Shown here: positions 31,877 through 43,454 of the stretch, piece after piece | Layout of the letters: each line of letters starts with the position of its first letter | Numbering within the stretch: the stretch's first letter is position 1 | NCBI RefSeq assembly: GCF_001704415.2 | Contig: NC_030824.1 | Span: 37,319,022 to 37,383,021, forward strand | Source of the DNA: Capra hircus | Lineage: Eukaryota > Chordata > Mammalia > Artiodactyla > Bovidae | Direction of reading: 5' to 3' | DNA: 64,000 nt | Made by a program: the position numbers and the translations under genes | The notes under the pieces: model-generated | What the model saw: the letters and a program-made list of their open reading frames with translations, nothing else | Databases searched by the model: none | Told to the model about the DNA's origin: nothing

Positions 31877-34610
31877 AAAAAAAACCACAACAACAACCCA
31901 TTTTATACCTCTTTAATTTCTGGCACCTATCAGAATTTCTTTTATTTTATGGGGGAAGAGGGTTTTATTTTTATGGTCATTAACATGAATTTTATTTTCT
32001 TGCATTTCTGACTCTTCTAGTATTGGGTCTTAGGGAAAGGGCCACAGTATTTTGTTATTTTGTCAGAAACAGTATATAGGAAAAATGTTTACATCGATAT
32101 AAACAGCTATGTAGTTTAACTATTTTGACTCTGAGCCTACTATAGTGTTGTTTCCCCAAAGATATTGCTCATTCAATAGTGTGTTTTCAGACATGTTTAA
32201 GAAAAATTATTTTTTTTATTAAGCTGAAAGTCATTTACTTAATATGTTCCAAAGAAGCCTCTAGAAAACAAATTTTAGTAATTTTGTTCTAGCTTATGAA
32301 AGAAAACATTCCAAGAAATGACAACATGATGGTCACTAGGGAATACATTCTCTGAGGCTGTCACCATTCTGGATGCTGTAGAACAAAAGCTGTGCAGAAA
32401 TCTTATTGAATTTGTGATTTTTAGTTCTGTATTTTCAAAAATCTGTGTAGACACTTTTTGACACAAATTTAAACCTCACACATGGTGTTGGCACTTTGCA
32501 TTTTATGAACTCAGAAATATCCAGAGACAATTTCATGAAGAATGTTTACTCTGACTCTATTCTTAATGAGCCAACAGGCTGACTACAGGGTCCTTCACAT
32601 GAGGTATTACGTTATGAAAAGCTACAGCAGCAATTTACTAAACAGTGCCTCAGGGACACAAGTAAATGAATCTCTCAAGTGACTAATTTGCTAGTTCAAA
32701 TGAACCAAACTCTATCTACACTAGGTAAATACTGAAGTGACTTGTTTGATTCTGCTATCTATAGAGCCAGAAAGAATTATTTCCTTAGAATTTGTTCATT
32801 AGCTTCACTTAGGAGAGTACATATAAAACTGAAAAGCTTATTAACAGGTCTGATTAGGTATTTTAAAATTTCTACTTGAAAAAAAACAAGTGTGTATTTC
32901 TCTAGCTTACCCATGCTCTTCAGGCTGACAGAATTTCTAGAAATTTTACCTTTGTCTGGATTGGGCTGATGAATAAGTTTCATTCCATTACTGCAATATG
33001 AATTCACAACTTTCATAAGTGCTTAATATTTGATGGCCTTGGATATCAGGCAGAAAAATAAATCTATCCCCAGAACTGTAAGGTGATTTTCTTGTTAGCA
33101 TTGGGATTACTTTTCTTATTGTCACATGGTGCTCTCATAATAACAACAAAAAATAAAAATCCTTGAATAGATTAATCAACAAAATTATTGGTTTGAATCA
33201 CTGCAGTCAGTTCATCTTTAAGTTTCTTACAGAATCTACAGAATCTATAAACTTGTTTTATATATCACTACTTTATGTTTTTTTTTTTCATTTGCCACCA
33301 TCCTTCTTTTTAAGATAAACACTGCAATAAAGGCATATAGAATTTGTGATTGACAGGTATTTTAACCCCATCAGAATTAAGTAATAAACCTGAATTCAAA
33401 AAGAACACAGACTAGCTTTTCTTAACCCCTACCCCCCTGCTTTCTTTCTTCCATTTCCTCCATTTTCTGTTCTGTTTCTTCTGTCTTCCTTCCCTTCCTT
33501 TGTTCCTCTAACTCTTCCTCCTCCCTCTTTTCCCTTTCCCCCTCTCTTTCTCTATTTCTTCTTTAACTTTCTCCCTATCTCTTTTCTTACATAAAAAAGT
33601 GCCCCCCAGAGCAGTGTCAGCTGCCCTGGTAGTCCTAGCACAAGCGTGCCCATTGCCCTCATCAGCCTTGCTTGAGGAGGAGTTGATGCCCTTCATGATT
33701 TGTTTCCACTGCAGGGTCCTGGTCAGTGACTGGAGGCTGTGGCTCCCGGGCAAAGGGCATGGTGGAGGCTGAGGCAAACCAGCAGTTCACTTAATGGCCT
33801 GAGCCTGGTGGTGACCTCACGGTTTCAGAGAGAAACTGGGAGGAACTATGTTGTCAACAACAGGAAGTTGGTGAAAAATGAGAGATGCCCTTGGGGAGTG
33901 AAATGAAGAGCAGATGGCTTTAATTGTTAGCCTTGCTGTGACAACTGACAAGAGAAATTCTGCTCTCTTGACATTTAAAAGATACCAGAAATACCAGTGA
34001 GCACATTCCATGGCTTCTTGAAGGTTTCCATGTCAGGGAGTTCAAACTCCTCTCTATTTTTATTACTGAACAGTCCATAAAAACTGCAGGTGATAAGATT
34101 CCTGATGGACTAACCCTCTAATAGTTTGATAAGTCGCTGAAATGCCCACAGTGTAAGGCAGTGGGAAGTCGTAGGTGAAGGGAGGCGCCCGTGCAGAGAA
34201 GTTCTGAAGGATTTATATGCTGCTGCAAGCGGAAAATAAGTCTACAACTCAGGTGGAAAACAAGATCCATTTCCAAGCCCATGGGATTTTTTATTCCTAT
34301 AACTTTGTAGAAATAAAGTTTAAATCTTATCTGTCATATTGTCATATAGAACTCCTCCTAAAAAGAAGGAAAAGATTTTTGTGGAACCTCTGAAAAAAAG
34401 ATATAGGAAAAATGAATGTTAGCTCAGATATATGCTGTCTTATTTCCACAGTCAATTTCTATGTAAGAATGAGAATGCTGAAGTGCAGAAAATAGTGAGT
34501 GTAGCCCCAGATAGAAGGTATCTTGAGAAACAGTAAAATAAATAAATACACTCAATACTGAGAAGTAGAGGCTCTGTTCCATCAATATACGATCACTGGA
34601 TTGAAGGTTC
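31877..34610. other. Anonymous DNA
   Basis: About 2.7 kb with no gene recognised. The pyrimidine tract (33425-33600) and the GC-richer stretch after it are the only compositional features. Minus-strand frames 32275-32466, 32777-33016, 33508-33777 and 33817-34011 show no domain. Confidence 0.45.
33425..33600. repeat. Polypyrimidine tract
   Basis: About 175 nt of C/T-rich sequence on the plus strand with irregular CTTCC, TTTC and CCCTC units. It is followed by about 200 nt of clearly higher GC (33600-33800). Confidence 0.8.
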
Positions 34611-34623
34611 CTGATGCATTCTT

Positions 34624-34833
34624 GAAAGTGAAGTCGCTCAGTCGTGTCCGACTCTTTGTGACCCCATGGACTATAGTCTACCAGGCTCCTCCCTCCATGG
34701 GATTCTCCAGGCAAGAGTACTGGAGTGGGTTGTCATTTCCTTCTCCAGGGGATCTTCCAGACCTAGGGATCGAACCCGGGTCTCCTGCATTCCAGGCAGA
34801 CACTTTAACCTCTGAGCCACCAGGGAAGTCCTA
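34624..34833 (-). mobile_element. Bov-tA SINE, minus
   Basis: GAAAGTGAAGTCGCTCAGTC at the body end, GAGCCACCAGGGAAGTCC at the head end. Perfect 10-nt duplication ATGCATTCTT at 34614-34623 and 34834-34843. Confidence 0.97.
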
Positions 34834-34843
34834 ATGCATTCTT

Positions 34844-35124
34844 AGTATTAATAAATCGCTTCACTAATGATATGGAATAAGAACATTTAACTATTACTGA
34901 AATCTTATTGTAAGGGCTATTTAAAAGTAAGATTTACATGTGAAAAAATTTTCAAGCAGAGGCCATGGCACCTCTGTGACAACTATAACAACCTGATTTT
35001 CTAATTTTTCATTGGGATTTGGCGTATAAATCTCACAGAAATCCCAACCCTGGGTGGAATAACGCTATAGCATCCTTTCTACACTGGCTCCAAGAAGACC
35101 CCAGCAGAATTCAGTTCCAGTTAC
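34844..35124. other. Anonymous DNA
   Basis: No feature recognised in this short stretch between two SINEs. Confidence 0.4.
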
Positions 35125-35134
35125 CCACATTGAT

Positions 35135-35409
35135 GCTGCTGCTGCTGCTAAGTCACTTCAGTCGTGTCTGACTCTGTGCGACCCCATAGATGGCAGCCCA
35201 CCAGGCTCCCCCGTCCCTGGGGTTCTCCAGGCAAGAACACTGGAGTGGGTTGCCATTTCCTTCTCCAGTGCTTGAAAGTGAAAAGTGAAAGTGAAGTTGC
35301 TCAGTCGTGTCCGACTCTTAGCGACCCCATGGACTGCAGCCTACCAGGCTCCTCTGTCCATGGGATTTTCCAGGCAAGAGTACTGGAGTGGGGTGCCATT
35401 GCCTTCTCC
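35135..35409 (-). mobile_element. BOV-A2 SINE dimer, minus
   Basis: (GCT)4 start, two monomers joined by GCTTGAAAGTGAAAAGTG, end GCCATTGCCTTCTCC. Duplication ACATTGAT (possibly with CC) at 35125-35134 and 35408-35417. It appears little diverged. Confidence 0.97.
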
Positions 35410-35417
35410 ACATTGAT

Positions 35418-36104
35418 AACTGGCTTGAAAATGAATGCTTTATTGGCTTTCATTTCTTCCCTGTCTCAAATCCCCATTTCCCTACATGTGTTTGCTGACC
35501 TCAAATCCTACTTGGACTGGAATCTTTGTGTCAGCCTTGATTAGGGAAGAACGCAAAATAAAGCACCCTTCCTGACTATATGTACATCCTGAACAGTGCT
35601 TTTTCACTGTGTTGCCACAGTCCCCGTGAGGTCATTCACATCCCACTCTATTTGAATCATTTGTTGATTTGTTCTCATTTTTTATCCTGCTTTTTGAAGT
35701 TGAGAACTGTGATTTAACTCTCCTTATTTGGATCCAAGAAATGGCTGGCCTATAGATAGTGCTTATGAGTGTTGTTGAATGAGTGCAAAGTTCTTCCAAC
35801 TTGGTTGTTTCTCTGATCTACTTAGGTACAAGCTTTGGCATTTCTTCTCTCATACATCCTGCCCAAATTTTCCACTACCTTCACCATCACCCCAGCTCAG
35901 GCTCCTATCATTTTTTGCATAAACTGTTATAATTGTTTTCCTCCTGCTCTCCTAGACTCAGATTTCAGGTCTCTCTATTTTGCATCACACTCCAAACCAC
36001 AGGACAACAATCATTCTGAAAATGCCCCTTTCACTTGCTCTCTCCTTTCCATAAAACATCTAGTAGTTCCCACCAGCCTTTTATGTTCGTCTAATATTTT
36101 ATTA
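35418..36104. other. Anonymous DNA
   Basis: No gene recognised. The plus-strand frame 35835-36134 has no domain and runs into the SINE fragment at its end. Confidence 0.4.
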
Positions 36105-36179
36105 GGCGCGTCCCTGGTGGCTCAGGCAATGTGAGAGACCTGGGTTTAATCCCTGGGTTGGGAAGATCCCCTGGAGAAG
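36105..36179 (+). mobile_element. Bov-tA head fragment
   Basis: GCGTCCCTGGTGGCTCAGGC to GGGAAGATCCCCTGGAGAAGG. The 3' body is absent and a few head bases are missing. No duplication found. Confidence 0.85.
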
Positions 36180-36242
36180 GTTAAGGTTCTCATTCATTGT
36201 ATTTTCCCTCTATCTAGATAAGCATTATATCCTGGAGACATA

Positions 36243-36990
36243 ATATCACAATGGTTAAGAGCAAAGGCTCTGGAGGCAGACTATCTATTCAGATCCTAGA
36301 TATAATCCTGCTAATCCTAGAGCTAATCTAATTCCCATTAGAGGGAATGATGGTCCTAATCAAAGGAACCTGTGAATGTTACCTAATATCATAGAGTTTT
36401 TGCAGAATGATTAAATCATAAATCTTGAAATGGGAAATTATATTGGATTGTCTGGATGGGTCCTGAATGCCATCACAAGTATCTTTTTAAGAGAGATGAG
36501 AAGGGAGATTCGATCCAAACACACAGAGGAGAAAGTACTATGAAGACCGACCAATGAGAGATTTGCAGAAGATGGCCTTGAAGGTTGAACAGAAGTATCC
36601 ACGAGCCAAGAAATGTTAGGAGCCACAGGAAATAGAGTCAAGGAAGAGATTCTCCTTGAAGAAACTCTGGAGGGAGCACAGTCCTGAGAAAACCTCGATT
36701 TCAGCCGAGTGATGCTTTTTTCAGACTTCTCAAACTGTGAGAGGAGATGTTTTTGTTGTTTTAAGCCTCCAGGTTTGTGATAATTTGTTATATCAGCTAC
36801 AAGAAGTTAATACACACCCCTTAGGAGATGCGATCTTGGACAACTTCTTTAAGTGCCCCCAAGTCTCAGTTTTCTCATCTGAAAACTGGTTTGTTATCTC
36901 CTAATGTGATCTGATGACTGAATGGCTTAATGCTTCCAAAGTCCCTAGTAGTATGACTGGTACACCCTGAACACCTAAAAACAGTTACTT
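36243..36990 (+). mobile_element. MIR SINE split by an MLT1-like LTR
   Basis: 5' part at 36243-36330 (CACAATGGTTAAGAGCAAAG, CTCTGGAGGCAGACTATC). 3' part at about 36819-36990 (GATCTTGGACAACTTC, TCAGTTTTCTCATCTG, CTAGTAGTATGACTGGTAC). The interruption is the LTR listed next. Diverged but the order is right. Confidence 0.6.
36335..36818 (+). mobile_element. MLT1-like MaLR LTR inside a MIR
   Basis: GGAAATTATATTGGATTGTC, GGGTCCTGAATGCCATCACA, CCACGAGCCAAGAAATG, GATTTCAGCCGAGTGATGC, AAACTGTGAGAGGAGATG, TTTTAAGCCTCCAGG, and an end TTAATACA. This is the MaLR solitary LTR order, with no internal region. Confidence 0.7.
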
Positions 36991-37099
36991 ACATTTTAAG
37001 AGTACTTTTGTGTTTGTCTACCCATTTTATTCTCTCTTTTGAAGAAGATCAAAGATTTCTACATATTCTTTAATTTCAGAACATTTCTTAGTATTGTAT

Positions 37100-37195
37100 A
37101 CATTATGATTAAACCTTAACAAATATTTATTGAACAGCATTTATTTATAAGACTAGATTCCAAGGATACAGTGTAGGGTAAAATATGGTGACTGA
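37100..37195 (-). mobile_element. Possible L2 fragment, minus
   Basis: ACAAATATTTATTGAACAGC followed by TTCCAAGGATACAGTG fits the reverse L2 3' end, over a short length only. Confidence 0.4.
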
Positions 37196-37558
37196 AATCA
37201 ATGACTGTAATATCACGACCATTTTCACTGATTTAGGGTGAAAGAAAAAAAAAGTTATTATTTTTCCCCCAGATTTCAGAAATTAAATGCTTAATTAAAT
37301 GCTTAATTATGAGATATGTGTTTTTCTCTAATATCAATAAATTGACTAAATTTATACATTTGAAATATTTTTATCCTTGCAAAGGGAGAACAAACATTCT
37401 ACTTAGTCTTCTTTTATTTGTGGATATTCTACAGCATAAAGGAATAAGGAAGATTGAGCACCTTTATCAATTACCCTGCAATTTCCCATTTAGTTGCTGT
37501 GTTCATCATTGCAGGTGAACTTCAAGGCTTCACACTGATCTGAGCCCAGGGCATGGTG

Positions 37559-37785
37559 TGTGTGCACGTGCTAAGCTCCTTCAATTATATCTGATTCTTT
37601 GCGACCGTATGAATTGTAGTCTGCCAGGCTCCTCTGTCTGTGGGGATTCTCCAAGCAAGAATAATGGAGCAGGTTGACATGCCCTCCTCCAAGAGATCTT
37701 CCCGACCCAGTGATCAAACCTATGTCTCTTATGACTCCTGAATTGGCAAGCGGGTTCTTTACCACTAGCACCACCTGGGACGCTG
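37559..37785 (-). mobile_element. Bov-tA SINE, diverged, minus
   Basis: TGCTAAGCTCCTTCAATTAT at the body end and TTTACCACTAGCACCACC at the head. GGGCATGGTG (37549-37558) and GGGCGTGGTG (37786-37795) are the duplication, with one mismatch. Divergence is higher than in most copies here, so it is among the older ones. Confidence 0.93.
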
Positions 37786-37795
37786 GGGCGTGGTG

Positions 37796-38844
37796 CATTC
37801 TGGCATTTAATATTTATTGCATGAACAATGCTCTTCAGTACCTCTGGCTTGGTGTGTTATAACTTCTCAGACCCTGGTCAAAGAATACCAATGGTAGATA
37901 CAGTTGTCCCAAGTGGATTTTAATAAAAATGCACACTTTCCTATTTATTGCTTGGTGGGCCTTTTGATATGACATTCAAACTTTATAAGCAATCACTTTG
38001 AGGAAAGAGAAGTTGAAGATCCTGGTCCTGACCTAAAAATACTATGCCCTAGCATTCCTAAAGTTTAATGTTGGTGACTATCAGGAAAGCAAATATTTCA
38101 CGCAAGGGTAAGCCCTTTAATTGCGTTTGTGTTGAATGCCTGCCAGCTCCACATGTAGAGGGTTCTACAGGTATTTTTCTGATCTCAGTCTCCCATCTGT
38201 GGCCATGTCAAAAGTGCCTGTGGGTAGAAGGAAAGAGGAGGAAAGTCAAAAGCACAGGAAGAAACGCAAGGGGGTCAAAGGAATGGAGGCAAGAAGGGGA
38301 GCAAGTGAAACCCTCTTGGGAGGGGAAGCTGTGTTTCATTTTAGTTGCTTGGTTTGGAAGGAAGCCTGTAATATTGAATAGCATAAGAAAACACACTGCA
38401 GCCCTCTCTAGTTTCTCTGAGTGTATGTAGAACTGCATTAGTAAAACCCAAAATGAAAACTCTCATGAAATTGTATTAATGCTCTATTTAATTATTTGTA
38501 ATTAGTAAAGAAAAGTTAATTAAAAAGCCATTTAATTTTGCCTCTGGGGGATGAAGTACTAAATTAATTTAAATTTGTTAGTGAAGATTCATTTAAGTTA
38601 GTTGTTAGTAATTTCTCTCCCTTACTTCTTGTCAGTATACTAGACAAGGATTTGTAAAAACACATATTCATAAAAAGAAAAATGCAAGAGTATTGTTCAT
38701 GTGTCTTTTTTAAGTTTCCACTACTATAAGATAATAAAAACAAAGAATAAGTACTGAGAAATGCTTTACCCCATGGACAGTTTTAAATGAGCTCTTCAAA
38801 TCTTACTTGATAATTGGCTTATGTGAAGTTGGACATGTTTGTTT
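37796..38844. other. Anonymous DNA
   Basis: No gene or confident repeat. The overlapping plus frames 38068-38430 and 38136-38381 and the minus frame 38208-38438 cover the same bases and show no domain. Confidence 0.45.
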
Positions 38845-38990
38845 GTAAGCCTCATTTTACTGATTGCCAAATTGAGAATAAAAATTGTACCAATTTTATA
38901 AAGTTTTTGTGAGTGTTAGGTACATGCACTTAGAGTGCAGGCACATAGTAAGTACTCAACAAATATTAGCCTCATCTATTATTTTTGAGT
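38845..38990 (+). mobile_element. MIR SINE 3' part
   Basis: CCTCATTTTACTGATTGCC, TATAAAGTTTTTGTGAGTG, CACTTAGAGTGCAGGCACAT, AGTAAGTACTCAACAAATAT: the usual MIR 3' order. Confidence 0.7.
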
Positions 38991-39116
38991 GGCTTCAACC
39001 TAACTAGGGGAAAAAAAATCAACAGTAAAGACAAACAGCAGATACTATAGATTCAGTTATCCATATGAGTTATAGATTTATCTGATGGACGAGCAATGGG
39101 TTTTTAGATAAATGTT

Positions 39117-39310
39117 TCATTTGTTAGTTCAATAAATTCATTCAATATTTATCAAGCAACAGTTATATGCTGAGCATTGTTCTAGGGGCTCCTGTTCTAG
39201 TGAGAGACAAAATAAAAATACCTCCACTTCCATAAAGCTAACATTTCAGTGCTAGAACAAAGACAATGACCCAGTAAAAAATGAATGGACAGTGTAACAC
39301 CAGACTATAT
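39117..39310 (-). mobile_element. L2 LINE fragment, minus
   Basis: TTCATTCAATATTTATCAAG, ATATGCTGAGCATTGTTCTA, CATAAAGCTAACATTTCAG. Reverse L2 3' end with good order conservation. Confidence 0.65.
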
Positions 39311-39597
39311 CATAAGTGCCAAGAAGACAAAAATAGGATAGGGGGCTGGTTGGGAGAGGTGTATTATAGTATGGGAAAGCTAGATTTAGCAGAGGGAAAA
39401 AATTACAAGACTGTGAGTTAAATTTGATTTTCAAATAAATATCAAATACTTTTTAGTATAAGTATGGTATATTGTACTAAAACATTCTTTGTTGTTTAAT
39501 GTTAAATTCAAATTTAGTTAGGCATCCTCTATTTTTATCAGGCAACCCTAGAGAGGAGTAAGGGCCTGAAGATGAGACTAATTTTATTTTTCTTTCA

Positions 39598-40030
39598 GGT
39601 TTATTGAAATAAAATTGTAATATATTTAAAGTTCACAATGTGATGATTTGATATATGTATAGTTCATGAAATGATTCCCACAATAAGTTAATTAATGTAT
39701 GGTTAATTCCATCAACTCACATAGTTATCTTTTTAAATTTTTTTGAAGACCACTGGAGGAAGAAATGGCAACCCATTCCAGTATTCTTACCTGGAAAATC
39801 CCACGGACCGAGGAGCCTGGTGGGCTACAGTCCATAGGGTCACAGAATCAGACATGACTAAGCTACGAGTGTTTACACACATACATACACACTCTGAAGA
39901 TCTACTGCTTGAGCAAATTGCAAGTATACAATATAGTGTTATTAATTATAGTCACCAGGCTATACATTAGATCCTCAGAGCTTATTCATCTCATAAGTGA
40001 AAATTTATAGATAGTTTAACACAGATCTGC
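39598..40030 (-). mobile_element. Old L1 3' UTR, minus, split by a Bov-A
   Basis: GGTTTATTGAAATAAAATTG, ATTTGATATATGTATAGTTC and AATGATTCCCACAATAAG form the left part. AGTATACAATATAGTGTTATT, split here as AGTATACAATATAGTG plus TTAT, and TACATTAGATCCTCAGAGC form the right part. This pattern is the reverse complement of an older L1 3' region. A Bov-A fragment separates the halves. Confidence 0.72.
39747..39890 (+). mobile_element. Bov-A body without tRNA head
   Basis: Starts CCACTGGAGGAAGAAATGGC and ends CAGACATGACTAAGCTACG, then CA-rich sequence. TGAAGA on both sides could be a very short duplication. 5'-truncated Bov-tA or a single Bov-A monomer. Confidence 0.88.
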
Positions 40031-40814
40031 CTTTCATCCAGTTTTTGTTGAAGGGGTTAAGGTGCGTACTTCAGCTCTCACGATTTTCCCTTGTTCACAT
40101 CTAAGGACACTAATGCTGTGCCATGATCATACTAATTCAGTGTTTTTCTCCCTGATGGTACAGCTGTAGTGTGAAGAAAAATTTCCGTATTGGCTGTAAA
40201 CACAGACCCTATGTCTTCCTATACTGAAAAAATATAGCACAATACTGAAGGAAAAAATCTATTAAATTCTTTGTGAAAGTTTAAAGACATCTATGAAGAT
40301 TTGCTTTTTTTTTTGGTTAGGAGTAACACCATTTCAATGTTATATTCAATGATGATTTTATATTAGAAGCCACTGCTAGTCACAACAGACTGTTAAAGGT
40401 ATAATCTTTGGTATATTTGAGTTTCTCTGGTTTGAGAATTAAAATAATATCCAGTGAAATGTACATAGCTTCAGGCTGGAATGAATCTGGAACTCCTAAC
40501 CCTCCCCATGTAATCTGCTCAGTTCATTACTGCAGTGAATGATTAGGTCTACATGCACTGAATTCTAAAGAAGCCCCAGACAGGACTGATACATGAGTTG
40601 GATTTGCGTGATCACGGCCTGAAATCTATGTTTCTAGGTGTGGACAAAAATTCAGTTGAGGAGGCCAGGCAGGCAGAAAAGCTAGAGTTTGGGAGTTAGG
40701 GTGGTTTTGCTTTTTTAAAAAATTATTTTTCTCCTTTATATTTCTAAGAGGAATACTACAATAAGAATGTCTTTGATTTGAGGAAATGCAGGCTATTTAG
40801 AATACAAACCCTGG
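40031..40814. other. Anonymous DNA
   Basis: No gene or repeat recognised. Confidence 0.4.
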
Positions 40815-40925
40815 GGAGAGAGAAAAAGAAGTAAGTAGGGGGAAGGGATGAAGAGAAGGAAGGGAAAGAAAAAATGAGAAAAGAGAAATAAAAAGAGTGG
40901 ACAGAAGAAGGAAGGAAGACATAAA
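40815..40925. repeat. Polypurine (GA-rich) tract
   Basis: About 110 nt of mostly A and G with GGAAGG and AAAGAA units, just upstream of the 3' end of a minus-strand L1. Confidence 0.8.
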
Positions 40926-40965
40926 GGGGAACGATACTAAACTACGTTTATCTGCTCATTAAAAT

Positions 40966-41866
40966 ATTTTTATTTTAATATAAATTTATTTATTTTAATT
41001 GGAGGCTAATTACTTTACAATATTGCATTGGTTTTGCCATACATCAATATGAATCTGCCACGGGTGTACATGTGTTCCCCATCCTGAACCCTCCTCCCAA
41101 CCTCCCTCCCTGTACCATCACTCTGGGTCATCCCGGTACACCAGCCCCAAGCATCCTGTATCATGCATCGAACCTGGACTGGCGATCTGTTTCATATATG
41201 ATAATATACATGGTTCAATGTCATTCTCCCAAATCATCCCACCCTCTCCCTCTCCCTCTGAGTCCAAAGACTGTTCTATACATCTGTGTCTCTTTTGCTG
41301 TCTCACATACAGGGTTATCGTTACCATCTTTCTAAATTCCATATATATGTGTTAGTATACTGTATTGGTGTTATTCTTTCTGGCTTACTTCACTCTGTAT
41401 AATCGGCTCCAGTTTCATCCACCTCATTAGAACTGATTCAAATGTATTCTTTTTAATGGCTGAATAATACTCCATTGTGTATATGTACCACAGCTTTCTT
41501 ATGCATTCATCTGCTGATGGACATCTAGGTTGCTTCCATGTCCTGGCCATTATAAACAGTGCTGTGATGAACATTGGGGTACATGTGTCTCTTTCAATTC
41601 TGGTTTCCTCAGTGTGTATGCCCAGTAGTGGGATTGCTGGGTCATAAGGCAGCTCTATTTGCAATTTTTTAAGGAATCTCCACACTGTTCTCCATAGTGA
41701 CTGTACTAGTTTGCATTCCCACCAACAGTGTAAGAGGGTTCCCTTTTCTCCATACCCTCTCCAGCATTTATTGCTTGTAGACTTTTGGATTGCAGCCATT
41801 CTGACTGGTGTGAAGTGGTACCTCATTGCGGTTTTGATTTGCATTTCTCTGATAATGAGTGATATT
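40966..41866 (-). mobile_element. Ruminant L1, 5'-truncated, minus
   Basis: About 900 bp covering the 3' UTR (plus strand TTTTAATTGGAGGCTAATTA, then ACACCAGCCCCAAGCATCC) and the end of ORF2. The A-tail is replaced by an AT-rich run at the left end. It is the least diverged L1 coding piece in the window. Truncated within ORF2 at the right. Confidence 0.93.
41371..41844 (-). pseudogene. L1 ORF2 C-terminal fragment, open 157 codons
   Basis: The frame shows the ORF2p C-terminal landmarks in order: KCWRGYGEKGTLLHCWWEC (cysteine-rich motif), IELPYDPAIPLLGIH, RDTCTPMF, and YIYTMEYYSAIKKN. It ends after SEVSQKE, where the usual next lysine codon is TAA. It has no endonuclease or RT domain, so no activity. 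Its openness reflects recent insertion, not a host gene. Confidence 0.9.
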
Positions 41867-42156
41867 TAAAATGAGACTACTAATGATGTATTTTAAATTG
41901 GAGTTTTTAATTTTTTGAAATCAAATATGGTGTCTAGGGCCAGGTGACAGGAATTTCCAGGCAAACTTTTTATTGTGCTTTATGTTGCTTAATATAAATA
42001 ATTCCCTTTAGGAATTCAAGCTTTTTATTTTGGCAGTAGCTTTTAAAAACGACTTCATTATGTTACAATCTTTTTTCGTTTGTCTTTTTGAATGACAGCA
42101 ATTTCTGATGGATTTCCTTAGAAAATAATACATTTATGTTCTTTGCCAGTGTCTCG
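41867..42156. other. Anonymous DNA
   Basis: No feature recognised. Confidence 0.4.
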
Positions 42157-42167
42157 TATCTACCGCA

Positions 42168-42365
42168 TCTGTGTGTGCTCAGTTGCTTCAGTCCTGTCTG
42201 CCTCTATGGGACCCCCATGGACTGTAGTCCACCTGGCAAGAACACTGGAGTGAGTTTCCCTGCGCTCCTCCAGGGGACCTTCCTAACCCAGGGATTGGAC
42301 CCTGGTCTCCTGAGTCTCTGGCTTTGCAGGTAGATTTTTTACTGCTGATCCCCTAGGGAAGCCCC
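42168..42365 (-). mobile_element. Bov-tA SINE, minus
   Basis: GTGTGTGCTCAGTTGCTTCA at the body end, CCCCTAGGGAAGCCCC at the head end. TATCTACCGCA (42157-42167) and TATCTACTGCA (42366-42376) are the duplication. A body segment between CCACCTGG and CAAGAACACTGG is deleted. Confidence 0.95.
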
Positions 42366-42376
42366 TATCTACTGCA

Positions 42377-43454
42377 CTTATACTGAAATGCTCAGATTAA
42401 AAAAAAAAAAAGAATTCTTCCTTTCTGCAGTAGTCTTCTAATTATTTTCAAATCTCACTATCATCATCATTTGTTATTGTCATCCTCCTTATCATTATCA
42501 TCCAATCTTACTCTCAAAACTCCACTGGATGCCTGACGCTGTGATAGGAATTATCCAAAGCAGCTCTTTGGCTGAGTTGGATGACCCTGCCCCAACTTCC
42601 TGCCTCAAGATAGACTTTTATGTTATGTTTCTCAGGCTGACTGTTCGGAGACTGAATTAGTCAGTTGCTGCGGCTGTTAACATATAGAAACTGTCTTTCT
42701 TCCTCAGGGTAGAACCTAGGTTGGTTTCAAAACTCTACACTATCACAGCCTAGTGACGGGAAAGCCTGTTTTCCAGCAGCCTCTGCCCTTTACTTATTTC
42801 TCTCACTCCCACCAATTTATCTTTGCAGTTCTAGGGAATATTGCCAAGTCCCTTCTAGATGGGGGTAAGCACTGTAAATCCCTAATTCCCAAACTAATCT
42901 TATAGCAGGGGACATGTTCTGGGCAGCCTTCCCATTCTGCTAACACCACACGTATTTTTTTTTTTTCCTTCCTGAAGTGCGTTCTATATCCTGCATGCTT
43001 CCTTATCCAAAAGTTAATTATCAAATTTACTGCGTACTGTAAAAAATTCAGAACACCTGAACCTGGGACAGCATACCTTATTTTTATTATATGAACTGAG
43101 AAATCAGCTTGAATTTTTACTTAACCAGTAGAGTTTAAGTTTCCCTAAAACTGGAGACCATTTGAAAGAATTGGTTTCAGTGTGCTCAAAGACAAACGAG
43201 TCCCTCTAGATCATTCAGAAAATGTTGTGGACAAGTGCCAACCCTCAGTTATTCAGGAATAGATGATCCAGTGTTTGCTATTTCACAATTTTCTTTTGCA
43301 TCTAGATGTTGTATTTTTGACCACTTGTACTGGTTATAGTATTTATCAAAATAATAGAGAAAAGGAAGATAATATTCAAAGACCAGCATATTATCATATG
43401 ATAGTATTCATAGACATGAAGAACAAATTTCCACATAATTTGAACAAGAAATAT
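42377..43454. other. Anonymous DNA
   Basis: No gene or confident repeat. The minus frame 42803-43024 and plus frame 43263-43475 show no domain. Confidence 0.4.

Noticed and set aside
33508..33777. Minus-strand 89-codon frame rich in charged residues
   Set aside because: The charged C-terminal half is translation of the pyrimidine tract; the remainder matches nothing I know.
38068..38430. 120-codon plus-strand frame
   Set aside because: Two plus frames and one minus frame are open over the same bases, which points to composition rather than coding.
41371..41844. 157-codon minus-strand frame as a host gene
   Set aside because: Its sequence is the C-terminus of L1 ORF2p in a truncated L1.
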